In this document: positions 7,725-14,896 of the stretch, piece after piece
Layout: the number at the start of each line of letters is the position of its first letter
How positions within the stretch are numbered: the first letter of the stretch is position 1
DNA from: an uncultured Oscillospiraceae bacterium
GTDB taxonomy: Bacteria; Bacillota; Clostridia; Oscillospirales; Ruminococcaceae
Length of the DNA: 55,450 nucleotides
Direction of reading: 5' to 3'
Assembly (NCBI GenBank): GCA_934481445.1
Contig: CAKSPC010000011.1
Coordinates: forward strand, 1-55,450
Notes under the pieces: model-generated
Seen by the model: only the letters and a program-made list of their open reading frames with translations
Databases searched by the model: none
Told to the model about the DNA's origin: nothing
Made by a program: the position numbers and the translations under genes

Positions 7725-8970
7725 TTTGAATTATCTCCTTTATCTCGGAAATTTCCGACGAAGCGCCATCTTTGGCGTCCGTTTTTTCCGTCGGCTGTGT
7801 GATGTTGCTGTTCATCAGCTTGTCCGCCTTAGGGTCGTTGGACGGTTTCATGCCGATAGCCTGCCGTATCTCGTTCGATGTCATTATCTCGTTCCTCGTA
7901 AACTTGTCCGCAATTTCTGCGACATTTGCAACCGGCACGAGCTCGAACGGGTCGCGGAAATACTTGATAGACTGCCCCTGCGATCGTGCGGTCTTTGACA
8001 GGAATTTTCGCTTCATTTCGTCGGCTATCGCGTCAAGTATAGGCTTGATGGTGCGGTTGTTATAATTCAGCATAGTTTTGTCGTCCGCCGTGTCGTCCAG
8101 TATCGCCTGCGTTATACCCAGCTGGCTGTATAGCATACTCGTCAGGTATTCTATCTGCGGCATAAGCTGGTTTTCGACCGAGCGATTGAGCTGAGTTATG
8201 TGTTCCGTACCATCTGTATATGCGATGCCGTATTTCGACCCCGCAAGCTGTTCTTCTATCTGTTTGCGCCGTTCTTCAGCCTGCTTCTTGCGCGCCTCAG
8301 AGCGGATTACATACGGAAGCTGAACGATAAGGTCGAGCTTTCCCGAGCTTGTAGCCTCGTCCACGCCGTCCAGCAGGGTCAGCTTTCTGAGCAGTCGCTG
8401 AAGCGTGGAGTTCGGTTCATTCATCACGGCATAAAACGGATTCTCGACAATAGCCACCGCCGACTTCGGCAGTACAATATCTTCCTTGTTCCCGCTTCGT
8501 TCGTTGTATATATTCACTCTGACGTGCTGCGGATACCAGTCAACGATTTTACCGGTTCTCATCGTGTAAATATTTGTCGGGGTCGACTGCCACGGGTCGC
8601 CCTCCGTTTCCACGGGAACGATTGCAACGCACCCCTCGTCCAGCATGGACATAACCACGTCCTGCATGAACGCCCGTCCTGTCTGATCCGTATTTGCCGC
8701 CAGCGTCAGGCAGTTATTGAGCCCCGAGTTCATGTCCGAAAGATATTTCCCGCTGTCATCCAGCCGTACATGGCGAATGTCCACCGCCGCCACGTCAAGC
8801 GCAATGCGGTTATACACAGAGGTTACGATCGAACGCTCATTCCCTCTGCTGAATCTCGGACGGTCGGGTCTGAACATATATCCCGTCCCGACATTTATAC
8901 CCGAAGTGGGGTCTTTGTTTCGGAATGCGTTCCACTTGTTCTTCACAAAAGTGATTAACTTGTTTTCCAT
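7705..8970 (-). CDS. Portal protein
   Basis: 421 residues from the ATG at 8970, chosen because GGAGGATTTCAAA directly precedes it. SIVTSVYNRIALDVAAVDI near the N-terminus, RQAIGMKPSNDP near the C-terminus and the helical wing between them are typical of HK97/SPP1-type portals, the dodecameric ring through which DNA is packaged. It overlaps the protease-capsid gene by 20 bases and follows a small LGMKWG-module gene and the large terminase gene, so packaging and head genes are contiguous here although the small terminase gene is 9 kb away. Confidence 0.9.
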   Translation of the reverse strand: MENKLITFVKNKWNAFRNKDPTSGINVGTGYMFRPDRPRFSRGNERSIVTSVYNRIALDVAAVDIRHVRLDDSGKYLSDMNSGLNNCLTLAANTDQTGRAFMQDVVMSMLDEGCVAIVPVETEGDPWQSTPTNIYTMRTGKIVDWYPQHVRVNIYNERSGNKEDIVLPKSAVAIVENPFYAVMNEPNSTLQRLLRKLTLLDGVDEATSSGKLDLIVQLPYVIRSEARKKQAEERRKQIEEQLAGSKYGIAYTDGTEHITQLNRSVENQLMPQIEYLTSMLYSQLGITQAILDDTADDKTMLNYNNRTIKPILDAIADEMKRKFLSKTARSQGQSIKYFRDPFELVPVANVAEIADKFTRNEIMTSNEIRQAIGMKPSNDPKADKLMNSNITQPTEKTDAKDGASSEISEIKEIIQNGKGSL

Positions 8971-8987
8971 TTTGAAATCCTCCGGCT

Positions 8988-9374
8988 TCAAATGTAGAAG
9001 TATATTTTCTGTTCGAGCCCCCTGCTTATGCGGTCGCTTATAAATTCACGGTACTCTTTCCTTGTTTTCAGTGAGTCTATGGGCATCTTCATGAGCTCGT
9101 CGTGTGCAGCAAGCCAGTTTTTGGAGAAATCCTCATTGATCCTCGCCCTTTCCGCGTTACTTAATGAACTTTCTGTGTTGTCTGTGTCCTTCAGAACCTC
9201 GCGGCTCTTTTTATGGTACTGCCGTGCCATGTCCTTTGTCTTGTGGACATACTGGCTGTGAAGCCGGCTGTAATGCCGCTTACCCGCTTCGGTAAGTGTT
9301 CCGTCCTCGTTCTGATAACGCCTTATGCCCCACTTCATTCCAAGCACACCTGAATGTACGAGTCTGTTTTCCAT
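8988..9374 (-). CDS. LGMKWG-module virion-associated protein 1
   Basis: 128 residues. The first ~30 residues contain HSGVLGMKWGIRRYQNEDG, a module shared with three other genes in this window; the rest is charged and helical. GGAGGATTTTCAAAA precedes the ATG. It lies between large terminase and portal. The motif is widespread at N-termini of phage structural and head-associated proteins of Clostridia, with no established function. I infer a virion or prohead-associated role from the module and location. Confidence 0.6.
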   Translation of the reverse strand: MENRLVHSGVLGMKWGIRRYQNEDGTLTEAGKRHYSRLHSQYVHKTKDMARQYHKKSREVLKDTDNTESSLSNAERARINEDFSKNWLAAHDELMKMPIDSLKTRKEYREFISDRISRGLEQKIYFYI

Positions 9375-9391
9375 TTTTGAAAATCCTCCGT

Positions 9392-11137
9392 TTACTCGAA
9401 CGCATCCTTGTTCCGCTTATAAGCGACAAATGCGTCCATCATTGCCGACACCGGATCTATCTTTGCTTCATGCCGTCTTTTCAGCAATTTCCTGTTACCG
9501 TTGGTGTCCTCCATGGTTATGCAATTGCCCATCGCGTAGGACATAAGCGCTTCGTCAAACAGCAGCATTCTCTCCTCCGCTAGTTTTTTCAGCTCGCCGA
9601 GAGGAACACTCTCTGTTCTTGCGCCCTGTATAACCTTGTCAACACCAAACGGTCCGTTTTCGCGAACCCAGCGTTCCACAAAAGACTTCGCGTTATACGG
9701 GTCATACCCGAACGCCCTTACATCATACCCACAGGAGATAATGTGTGCGTCAAGGTCGTCATACACCTCATCAAGGTCAAGCACAACGCCCTCGTTCACG
9801 ATAAGGCTGCCCTCTTTCATGAACTCATCGTATTTGGCCCGCATAGCACTCGGAAGCTTCATCAACGTGTGCGAAGAAATATAATTCCTCGTCTTCACAC
9901 CGAATTCGCCGTTAGACAGCGGGAACAGGAATGTGAACGCACAGAAGTCGTCCCCCTGTGAAAGGTCTCCTCCCATTGCGCACGCCATCTGCCAGAAATC
10001 CCGCTTCCTGTGTGTAAGCGTTTCCTCGTATGTGAAGAAGTAGGTATAGCCCTCCATCGCCAGCCCGAAGCGCTTTGCAAGAATATCATTCCGTGCCGCG
10101 GGAGATTTCTCTGCCCTCTCGACCTCCAGCTGATATGTTTCGTATGTCACAGTCTTTCCGATGTTCGGGTTGGCCTTTATCCACATCTCGGGGTCGCCGA
10201 CCTCGTCCACGCTGTCCAGCTTGTACCAGAAAATAGACACATGGGGGTTTATGTATTCGCCGTTCAGTATCTGCATAAGCTCCATTTTGATGGAATCGCC
10301 CACTCCGTTTCGTACAGTACCCTCCGAGCTTATCGCAAAAATGATATAATCATCATTTTTGGAAGCGCCCTGTTCCAGCGCCCCGATAACATCTTCCCTC
10401 ACATCCCCCGAGAGCCATTCGTCTACCGAGTTTATCCTGCTGTTAAGTCCCTGAAGCTTGTCTATACTCATCGGACGTATCTCCAGCAGCGACCCCGTAA
10501 GGAAGTTTTCAATTCCCTTTTTGGTTGGAGCAAGCTTTGCACGGTTCATCGGTGAACCGGAGGTGTTTCGTATCGAACCCTCGGTAAGGAACTTGAACAG
10601 CGGCCCCCTAGCCCTCGCTATCGCGGTCTTGATGGGTGCAAGCACTTCTTCTGACTGCTTCATTGTCGGGCTTGTCGCCACCTGATGCGTCGTTGTCGGG
10701 TCTATATTCAGAAAATAATTGTGGTTTGTTGAAACGTACACCGATTTTGCCGCACCTCGTGCCACAATTATGTACTGCTTGTTGATAAGCCGTTTCTTTA
10801 TTCGTTTTGTGACGTACCGCCCGCCGTGCCCGTCCTTGTACGGCTTATATACGCTTCGTTCCACAAAATAGTACCAGCCATATACCTGCTCCCCCCACAG
10901 CTTGAAGCTGTCCAGCATATGCATTGGGGAACCGTCTGTAAGGGTGAGCTCGTTCTCGCAGAACTTTATCCACCCCTCAACAGCGGTATCGTCGTAATAC
11001 ACGCCGGGGTTTGCAATAAGGTCGTCGATACGGTTCATCTCCAGCCCTATCTCTCTGCATATAGGTATCTCGCCGCGCAGCACGGCATTTCTGAATTCGC
11101 CGTAATATCTCGGAACGGCGGTGTTTGAAAGTGCCAT
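9392..11137 (-). CDS. terL: Terminase large subunit
   Basis: 581 residues from the ATG at 11137 (AGGAGG eight bases upstream; a longer frame to 11236 crosses a divergent promoter). The ATPase domain has VARGAAKS (Walker A, ~125-132) and INSVDEW (Walker B, ~235-241). The RNase H-like nuclease domain has GGDLSQGDD (~389), LDLDEVYDD (~450) and DPVSAMMDA (~562), giving the three acidic metal ligands. It translocates DNA into the prohead and cuts concatemers. The gene is ~9 kb downstream of the small subunit gene, with fibre genes and plus-strand cargo between, an unusual separation. Confidence 0.95.
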   Translation of the reverse strand: MALSNTAVPRYYGEFRNAVLRGEIPICREIGLEMNRIDDLIANPGVYYDDTAVEGWIKFCENELTLTDGSPMHMLDSFKLWGEQVYGWYYFVERSVYKPYKDGHGGRYVTKRIKKRLINKQYIIVARGAAKSVYVSTNHNYFLNIDPTTTHQVATSPTMKQSEEVLAPIKTAIARARGPLFKFLTEGSIRNTSGSPMNRAKLAPTKKGIENFLTGSLLEIRPMSIDKLQGLNSRINSVDEWLSGDVREDVIGALEQGASKNDDYIIFAISSEGTVRNGVGDSIKMELMQILNGEYINPHVSIFWYKLDSVDEVGDPEMWIKANPNIGKTVTYETYQLEVERAEKSPAARNDILAKRFGLAMEGYTYFFTYEETLTHRKRDFWQMACAMGGDLSQGDDFCAFTFLFPLSNGEFGVKTRNYISSHTLMKLPSAMRAKYDEFMKEGSLIVNEGVVLDLDEVYDDLDAHIISCGYDVRAFGYDPYNAKSFVERWVRENGPFGVDKVIQGARTESVPLGELKKLAEERMLLFDEALMSYAMGNCITMEDTNGNRKLLKRRHEAKIDPVSAMMDAFVAYKRNKDAFE

Positions 11138-11179
11138 GCACATGACCTCCTTTTGGACATAAAAATATCCTCCTGCCAA

Positions 11180-11208
11180 TTGACATTTGCTGCAGTTTAT
11201 GCTATAAT
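11180..11208 (+). promoter_or_regulatory. Consensus sigma-70 promoter for plus-strand cargo operon 1
   Basis: TTGACA (11180-11185), 17 bases, TATAAT (11203-11208): a perfect housekeeping promoter firing against phage transcription, directly divergent from the large terminase gene. Confidence 0.93.
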
Positions 11209-11218
11209 GCAATAAATT

Positions 11219-11260
11219 ACAGTAAATATCAGTCATGGGAGGATAAGATGATGAAAGATA
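11219..11260 (+). repeat. Leader repeat, copy 1
   Basis: 42 bases covering the 5' leader, ribosome site (GGGAGG) and first codons of the 97-residue gene; identical but for one base to 12591-12632 in front of the second plus-strand operon. The copies indicate duplication of an expression cassette. Confidence 0.9.
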
Positions 11261-11541
11261 ATAAAATTCCGCTTGGTGCCAAAATAGCCGCAGGAGCAGC
11301 CGTTATTCTCGGCTCGGCAGCACTTTTCGCCGTAAAGGTTATTTCATCAGGGAGAAATACCGAAATAGCAGAATATGAATCCGATGATGAAGATTACAAC
11401 GAAGATGACGACTGCACCTATGAATATGCCCGCCCCATTCGCAAAAAAGAATATAAGGGTCGCGTACCATCAGGCTGTGTTGCCTGTGGTGGACCGTACC
11501 CGATGTGCACGGACGGGTGCTCATTATTTGATGATGATTGA
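11248..11541 (+). CDS. Small membrane protein with acidic stretch and Cys-rich tail (cargo)
   Basis: 97 residues: short N-terminus, one membrane segment (KIAAGAAVILGSAALFAVKV), an acidic run (ESDDEDYNEDDDC) and a Cys-rich end (VACGGPYPMCTDGC) that could bind metal or form disulphides. It is not recognised as a known family. It is read from a perfect host promoter on the strand opposite to the virion genes and is therefore probably expressed in the lysogen as a moron. The next gene follows after 15 bases. Confidence 0.75.
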   Translation: MMKDNKIPLGAKIAAGAAVILGSAALFAVKVISSGRNTEIAEYESDDEDYNEDDDCTYEYARPIRKKEYKGRVPSGCVACGGPYPMCTDGCSLFDDD

Positions 11542-11556
11542 TAGGAGACCAAAATA

Positions 11557-11772
11557 ATGAAAAATGCATGGAGTAAACTGGTTACCCGTTCATATATTAA
11601 TGCGAATGGCAAGAAAGTATGCGGCGCTGCAAATGCGACGCATAACATGAAAAACGCAAAAGCAATTTTGTCCGATCCGGTCGGTCTGATATTTACCAAC
11701 TTGGCCACCGCAGGTATCGGAGCAGTTGCAATGTATGTATATTACTCCAAAAAGTCGAAAGACAAGAGCTGA
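11557..11772 (+). CDS. Small membrane protein (cargo)
   Basis: 71 residues with a basic N-terminus and a membrane segment near the C-terminus (LIFTNLATAGIGAVAMYVYY) followed by a Lys/Ser tail. GGAGACC precedes the ATG. It is co-transcribed with the upstream 97-residue gene. No family is recognised; a membrane exclusion or lysogenic-conversion role is only a suggestion from context. Confidence 0.7.
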   Translation: MKNAWSKLVTRSYINANGKKVCGAANATHNMKNAKAILSDPVGLIFTNLATAGIGAVAMYVYYSKKSKDKS

Positions 11773-11790
11773 TATTATTTATCTCAGCAA

Positions 11791-12183
11791 TCATTCAACC
11801 CGCCATTGCATACCATCGGGATTTTTATGCCATGGGTGTCTAAAATCATAAGCGACATTTCGTGCTTTATTTACAACGGCTTGTACAAAATTGTATTTTA
11901 ATGCCCGAGTATTCACGCCGTGCATCTCCATTAAAAGATCTGCTACTTTCACCGCACCCACGGCGGATATTGCGGTCTTTATAATCTTTTGTATTTTTTC
12001 TTTCTTCTCTTTTTCGTGGCGCTGTGCTTCTCGTTTTGCTCTTTGAGTCTCTTTCCTAAAGTCGCCCGTGGTTTGCGAATAGTGTTTCTTTCCCTCGGTG
12101 GTGTAACTTCCGTCCTTATTCTGGTACCTTCTGACGCCCCATTTCATACCGAGTATGCCATGATGGTAAAGTTCATTGTTCAT
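11791..12183 (-). CDS. LGMKWG-module protein 2
   Basis: 130 residues from the ATG at 12183 (GGAGGTTTTT upstream). The N-terminus ELYHHGILGMKWGVRRYQN is the shared module; then comes a Lys/Glu-rich coiled region, a short hydrophobic patch (TAISAVGAVKVADLLM) and a basic end. The gene lies between the two convergent plus-strand cargo operons but on the phage strand. Inferred to be virion- or prohead-associated. Confidence 0.65.
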   Translation of the reverse strand: MNNELYHHGILGMKWGVRRYQNKDGSYTTEGKKHYSQTTGDFRKETQRAKREAQRHEKEKKEKIQKIIKTAISAVGAVKVADLLMEMHGVNTRALKYNFVQAVVNKARNVAYDFRHPWHKNPDGMQWRVE

Positions 12184-12194
12184 AAAAACCTCCA

Positions 12195-12228
12195 TATGCA
12201 AAAGAGAAAGAGCCCTTGTTCAGGACTC
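12195..12228 (-). terminator. Intrinsic terminator overlapping a stop codon
   Basis: Minus strand GAGTCC...GGGCTC hairpin followed by TTTCTCTTTT. The stem contains the TGA stop of the 61-residue gene. A near-identical terminator sits at 38928-38946. Confidence 0.75.
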
Positions 12229-12405
12229 CTCCTCGCTTTCAACTATTGTTTCTACAGTATCGCTGTCATTATTTTTGCACTTATTTGCCTTTTCCGCTTC
12301 GTCAAGTATGCAATTCAATATTTTGCGCGTATAAGCGCCCATAATGATTGCAGATACAGTTGACACTACGGCATAACAGCCAAAGCCAATTAACAACTTT
12401 TTCAT
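12220..12405 (-). CDS. Small membrane protein
   Basis: 61 residues, starting MKKLLIGFGCYAVVSTVSAI with GAAAGGAGG upstream; one membrane segment, then a charged acidic tail (VETIVESEEES). Not recognised. It forms a one-gene unit: 27-nt phage element at 12425-12451, ribosome site, gene, terminator. Confidence 0.7.
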   Translation of the reverse strand: MKKLLIGFGCYAVVSTVSAIIMGAYTRKILNCILDEAEKANKCKNNDSDTVETIVESEEES

Positions 12406-12424
12406 AGAAAACCTCCTTTCGTTT

Positions 12425-12451
12425 TCATAAAACCCCATGTAAACTTCGCGT
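12425..12451 (-). promoter_or_regulatory. 27-nt phage element (candidate phage promoter), copy G
   Basis: Minus strand begins ACGCGAAG and ends TTTTATGA, exactly 27 bases, immediately followed by the ribosome site of the 61-residue membrane protein gene. See copies at 14104, 25132, 27984, 39136, 39373, 41434, 41544, 42338 and 42849. Confidence 0.6.
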
Positions 12452-12469
12452 ATATAACGAAAGCCTTTA

Positions 12470-12499
12470 TTGACACATGGTCTTTTTTTGTGATATAAT
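12470..12499 (+). promoter_or_regulatory. Sigma-70 promoter for plus-strand cargo operon 2
   Basis: TTGACA (12470-12475), 18 bases, TATAAT (12494-12499). It fires away from the 61-residue minus-strand gene and reads the leader peptide and the 326-residue gene. Confidence 0.9.
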
Positions 12500-12539
12500 A
12501 TTGCTTGACACAAAAAAGACAGAAACAGGAAGGAACAGC

Positions 12540-12623
12540 ATGGATAATATAAAGCAACGCTATAAAAGTATCATAACCGCCGAAAAAAATACAGCAAATA
12601 TCAGTCATGGGAGGATAAGATGA
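12540..12623 (+). CDS. 27-residue leader peptide upstream of cargo gene
   Basis: ATG at 12540 with GGAAGG upstream opens a 27-codon frame (begins MDNIKQRYKSIITAEK, ends SHGRIR). Its TGA at 12621-12623 overlaps the ATG of the 326-residue gene (ATGATG context), so the two are translationally coupled. It may be a regulatory leader peptide; the last part is encoded by the duplicated leader repeat. Copy 1 of the repeat has an in-frame stop upstream and so lacks this peptide. Confidence 0.55.
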   Translation: MDNIKQRYKSIITAEKNTANISHGRIR

Positions 12624-12632
12624 TGAAAGATA
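12591..12632 (+). repeat. Leader repeat, copy 2
   Basis: Matches 11219-11260 at 41 of 42 bases, spanning the leader, GGGAGG ribosome site and the first codons (MMKD) of the downstream gene. Confidence 0.9.
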
Positions 12633-13600
12633 CAAATTATCAGCCTGAGGCGGAGGGGTACGCCGCAGACCCCGCCGAATATCTGTCGGGCGATAACGAA
12701 TACCGGAATTGCTTCGCCCGGAAACTCAACGCAGACCTTGAGCACATTAAATCAATGCTCCTGACTGCGCCGTCATTCATAGCGGCGGTCAAATCCTGCA
12801 TACCCAAAACAGAATTGAGAGTTATGTTATCGCCGCTGCAAAAGAAACTTTTGGACAATGGCACGCTTAAACTTTTTACCAGAAAAGACGGAAAAATAAT
12901 TGCTGAACTCTGGAATACCAAAACGAAGCAATTCGCAGGTCATCTGGAGCTTGAAAAGGTTCAGCTCGCCCCGGATATCATGAATGCGCTGACGAATTTT
13001 GCAATGCAGATGCAGATGGCGCAAATATCAGGGCAGCTTCAGGATATACAGAGAGCGGTTAAAGAAATACTTCGCGGTCAGGAAAACGACCGCCTTGCGG
13101 AAGCCTGTGCCTGTCGGCAGAATCTGCTTACCGCTGTCACAATATCCGACCCCTCTCTTAAATATCAGGCTCTGATACATATCGCTCAGTCCTCCGAAAC
13201 CGCCAGACAAAAGCTCATGCTCAGCCAGAAAGAAACCCTCGCCTTTATAGAAAATCAGCCTGAAGACCTCATAGGCAAATTCCTGAAAGGAGCTTCGCCT
13301 GCAAAGATAGAGGAAGCCATGGACAAGCTTTGCGTCGGACTGGACGCAATTAATTCAGTATCCACGACAGAAGCCATGGCATACATGGAAATGAACGAAC
13401 CGGAAGCCGCCGTCAGAAGTCTTACGGTTTATTCCGAATATCTCAGCAATTCATACGCCAGACCCAAAATGATCGAACTGCTTGACCTGAACACCGGGCG
13501 CCCCGACAGCTACTGGTCGGAAAAGCTGAACGGTATCAGGGAAAATATCGCTTCCTTGCCTTGTTCTGACATAGTCAGCCTGCCGAAAGGAGATCAATAA
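12620..13600 (+). CDS. Helical cargo protein of unknown function
   Basis: 326 residues, soluble and mostly helical, with no signal peptide or membrane segment. The middle block (MQMQMAQISGQLQDIQRAVK, then RGQENDRLAEACACRQNLL) looks like a helical hairpin/coiled coil, followed by LKYQALIHIAQSSETARQKL. Similar proteins of Firmicutes come to mind but with no assigned function. It is expressed from a strong host promoter against phage transcription and overlaps the next gene by one base (TAATG). A moron role such as defence or superinfection exclusion is possible but only inferred from context. Confidence 0.8.
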   Translation: MMKDTNYQPEAEGYAADPAEYLSGDNEYRNCFARKLNADLEHIKSMLLTAPSFIAAVKSCIPKTELRVMLSPLQKKLLDNGTLKLFTRKDGKIIAELWNTKTKQFAGHLELEKVQLAPDIMNALTNFAMQMQMAQISGQLQDIQRAVKEILRGQENDRLAEACACRQNLLTAVTISDPSLKYQALIHIAQSSETARQKLMLSQKETLAFIENQPEDLIGKFLKGASPAKIEEAMDKLCVGLDAINSVSTTEAMAYMEMNEPEAAVRSLTVYSEYLSNSYARPKMIELLDLNTGRPDSYWSEKLNGIRENIASLPCSDIVSLPKGDQ

Positions 13601-13782
13601 TGAAAGAAAGAACCTGTAAGAAATGCGGAGCCAAGCTGCCCGTGTGGTACAAGCCGGACTTATGCCTGTATTGCATGCGCAAAAAGGAGCATAAATTCAA
13701 AAACGTTGGCATTGCTGTTGCAAGCGGACTCACCGTCGGGGGAATAGCGCTAACAATAATAAAGAAAGCCACAGGAAAATAA
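13600..13782 (+). CDS. Zinc-ribbon membrane mini-protein (cargo partner)
   Basis: 60 residues: CKKCGAKLP and CLYCMRKK form a CxxC...CxxC zinc ribbon, followed by one membrane segment (VGIAVASGLTVGGIALTII) and a basic end. Its ATG overlaps the stop of the 326-residue gene, so the two are made together; a membrane anchor or sensor partner is a reasonable inference. Confidence 0.75.
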   Translation: MKERTCKKCGAKLPVWYKPDLCLYCMRKKEHKFKNVGIAVASGLTVGGIALTIIKKATGK

Positions 13783-13798
13783 TAACCCATTTTCGTCA

Positions 13799-13825
13799 AA
13801 AGAGAAAAGCCCCTGTTAAAGGCTT
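13799..13825. terminator. Bidirectional terminator between convergent genes
   Basis: AAGCC...GGCTT hairpin with a nine-base loop. Minus strand is followed by TTCTCTTTT (ending the 80-residue gene); plus strand by CCCTCGTTTT (ending cargo operon 2). Confidence 0.7.
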
Positions 13826-13838
13826 CCCTCGTTTTAAG

Positions 13839-14081
13839 TCAGTTATGTTTTTTCTTATGGTTGTGAACAAGTTCCTCAATTTTGGGTATGATTACAGAAC
13901 CTGTGAGTGTACCCACCAATACGATTACAGTAGCTAATATTAAGCCGTCCCGAATGCCACACCGATATAAATGTCGTGTGACGCTTCGGAAGTTCTTAAT
14001 AGAATCTACCACAACATCGCCGTTGTTTTCTCTCACGATTACTTCAACCTCTTTAAGAATTTCTTCAATATTGTTTTCCAT
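13839..14081 (-). CDS. Small membrane protein
   Basis: 80 residues: acidic helical N-terminus (MENNIEEILKEVEVIVREN), one membrane segment (GLILATVIVLVGTLTGSVII) and a His/Lys-rich tail (HNHKKKHN). AAAGGAGG precedes the ATG and the 27-nt phage element lies just upstream at 14104-14130. Not recognised; a one-gene transcription unit. Confidence 0.7.
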   Translation of the reverse strand: MENNIEEILKEVEVIVRENNGDVVVDSIKNFRSVTRHLYRCGIRDGLILATVIVLVGTLTGSVIIPKIEELVHNHKKKHN

Positions 14082-14103
14082 AATAGAAAACCTCCTTTCG
14101 TTT

Positions 14104-14130
14104 TCATAAAGAGGCCTGTTTTTTTCGCGT
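14104..14130 (-). promoter_or_regulatory. 27-nt phage element, copy H
   Basis: Minus strand begins ACGCGAAA and ends CTTTATGA, 27 bases, followed by the AAAGGAGG of the 80-residue gene. It begins right after the stop of the upstream LGMKWG gene. Confidence 0.6.
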
Positions 14131-14131
14131 G

Positions 14132-14542
14132 CTATTTCTTCTTAGGACCGCCATTAAACATAGCTGCTCCAAAGTCTTTCAGGTTAAAGGATTTTGAGAC
14201 GATTGCCATTGCCCCATAAAGTGCCGCGCCGGTACCTATTGAAGTTATCGAACGCTTTCCGATATCCTTCAGTATCGAATTCACATAAGTTTTGGCGGGG
14301 GTGACTTCGCTTTCAGTAAGTTCTCTGACCTGCTTTTCAAGCTGCAAGCGTTTTACCATGGTTTCAAGTTCAGCATTTGTAAGCCCTCCGCGATTCTTGT
14401 AGTCGCTCTTTTTTCTTTCCTGCGCCTCGATATGCTTCCTGCGCTTCTTTCCCTCGGCGGTGTAGCTTCCGTCTTCGTTCTGATACCGCCTTATGCCCCA
14501 TTTCATTCCGAGCACGCCGGAATGGGTAAGTTCGTTACGCAT
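14132..14542 (-). CDS. LGMKWG-module protein 3
   Basis: 136 residues from the ATG at 14542 (GAAAGG upstream; a longer frame to 14599 crosses a terminator). N-terminus ELTHSGVLGMKWGIRRYQN is the shared module; then a Lys-rich coiled region and a C-terminal hydrophobic stretch (SIGTGAALYGAMAIVSKSF). Inferred virion-associated or membrane-interacting protein. Confidence 0.65.
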   Translation of the reverse strand: MRNELTHSGVLGMKWGIRRYQNEDGSYTAEGKKRRKHIEAQERKKSDYKNRGGLTNAELETMVKRLQLEKQVRELTESEVTPAKTYVNSILKDIGKRSITSIGTGAALYGAMAIVSKSFNLKDFGAAMFNGGPKKK

Positions 14543-14560
14543 ACTATATCCTTTCCCACA

Positions 14561-14589
14561 AACAAAAAACCGGACGCCGCCAAACGTCC
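14561..14589 (-). terminator. Intrinsic terminator
   Basis: Minus strand GGACG, eight-base loop, CGTCC, then GGTTTTTTGTTTG. It separates the 89-residue gene from LGMKWG gene 3. Confidence 0.75.
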
Positions 14590-14614
14590 AGTAATTCATT
14601 TATGTTGTAAAATA

Positions 14615-14884
14615 TCACCCTTTGCCCGCTCTCTTCGCCGCGAGCGCTTTATTGACTTCATTGAGTGCGTCGTACCTGATGCGTCCGCAGATATCGAACG
14701 GAAGAGGAGGGATAGGACGGTTCAGCTTAAGGCATAGCGCCATGTCATTTTCCGTCATATCAGGAATGCTCTTGATAAGCTTTTCAGCCTCCCTCTTGAC
14801 AGCCGGATATCTTATAAGCTGTCGTATTCCTCCCGTGGCAAACGCCCCGAGAACACACAGACCAAATAATGCGCCGTTATTCAT
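14615..14884 (-). CDS. Small protein with N-terminal hydrophobic segment
   Basis: 89 residues: N-terminal hydrophobic segment (ALFGLCVLGAFATGGI), then a helical region with Pro-rich PIPPLPFDICGR. AGGAGG precedes the ATG. Not recognised. It lies between two LGMKWG genes, so a virion or membrane-associated role is plausible. Confidence 0.65.
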   Translation of the reverse strand: MNNGALFGLCVLGAFATGGIRQLIRYPAVKREAEKLIKSIPDMTENDMALCLKLNRPIPPLPFDICGRIRYDALNEVNKALAAKRAGKG

Positions 14885-14896
14885 ACAAATTCCTCC

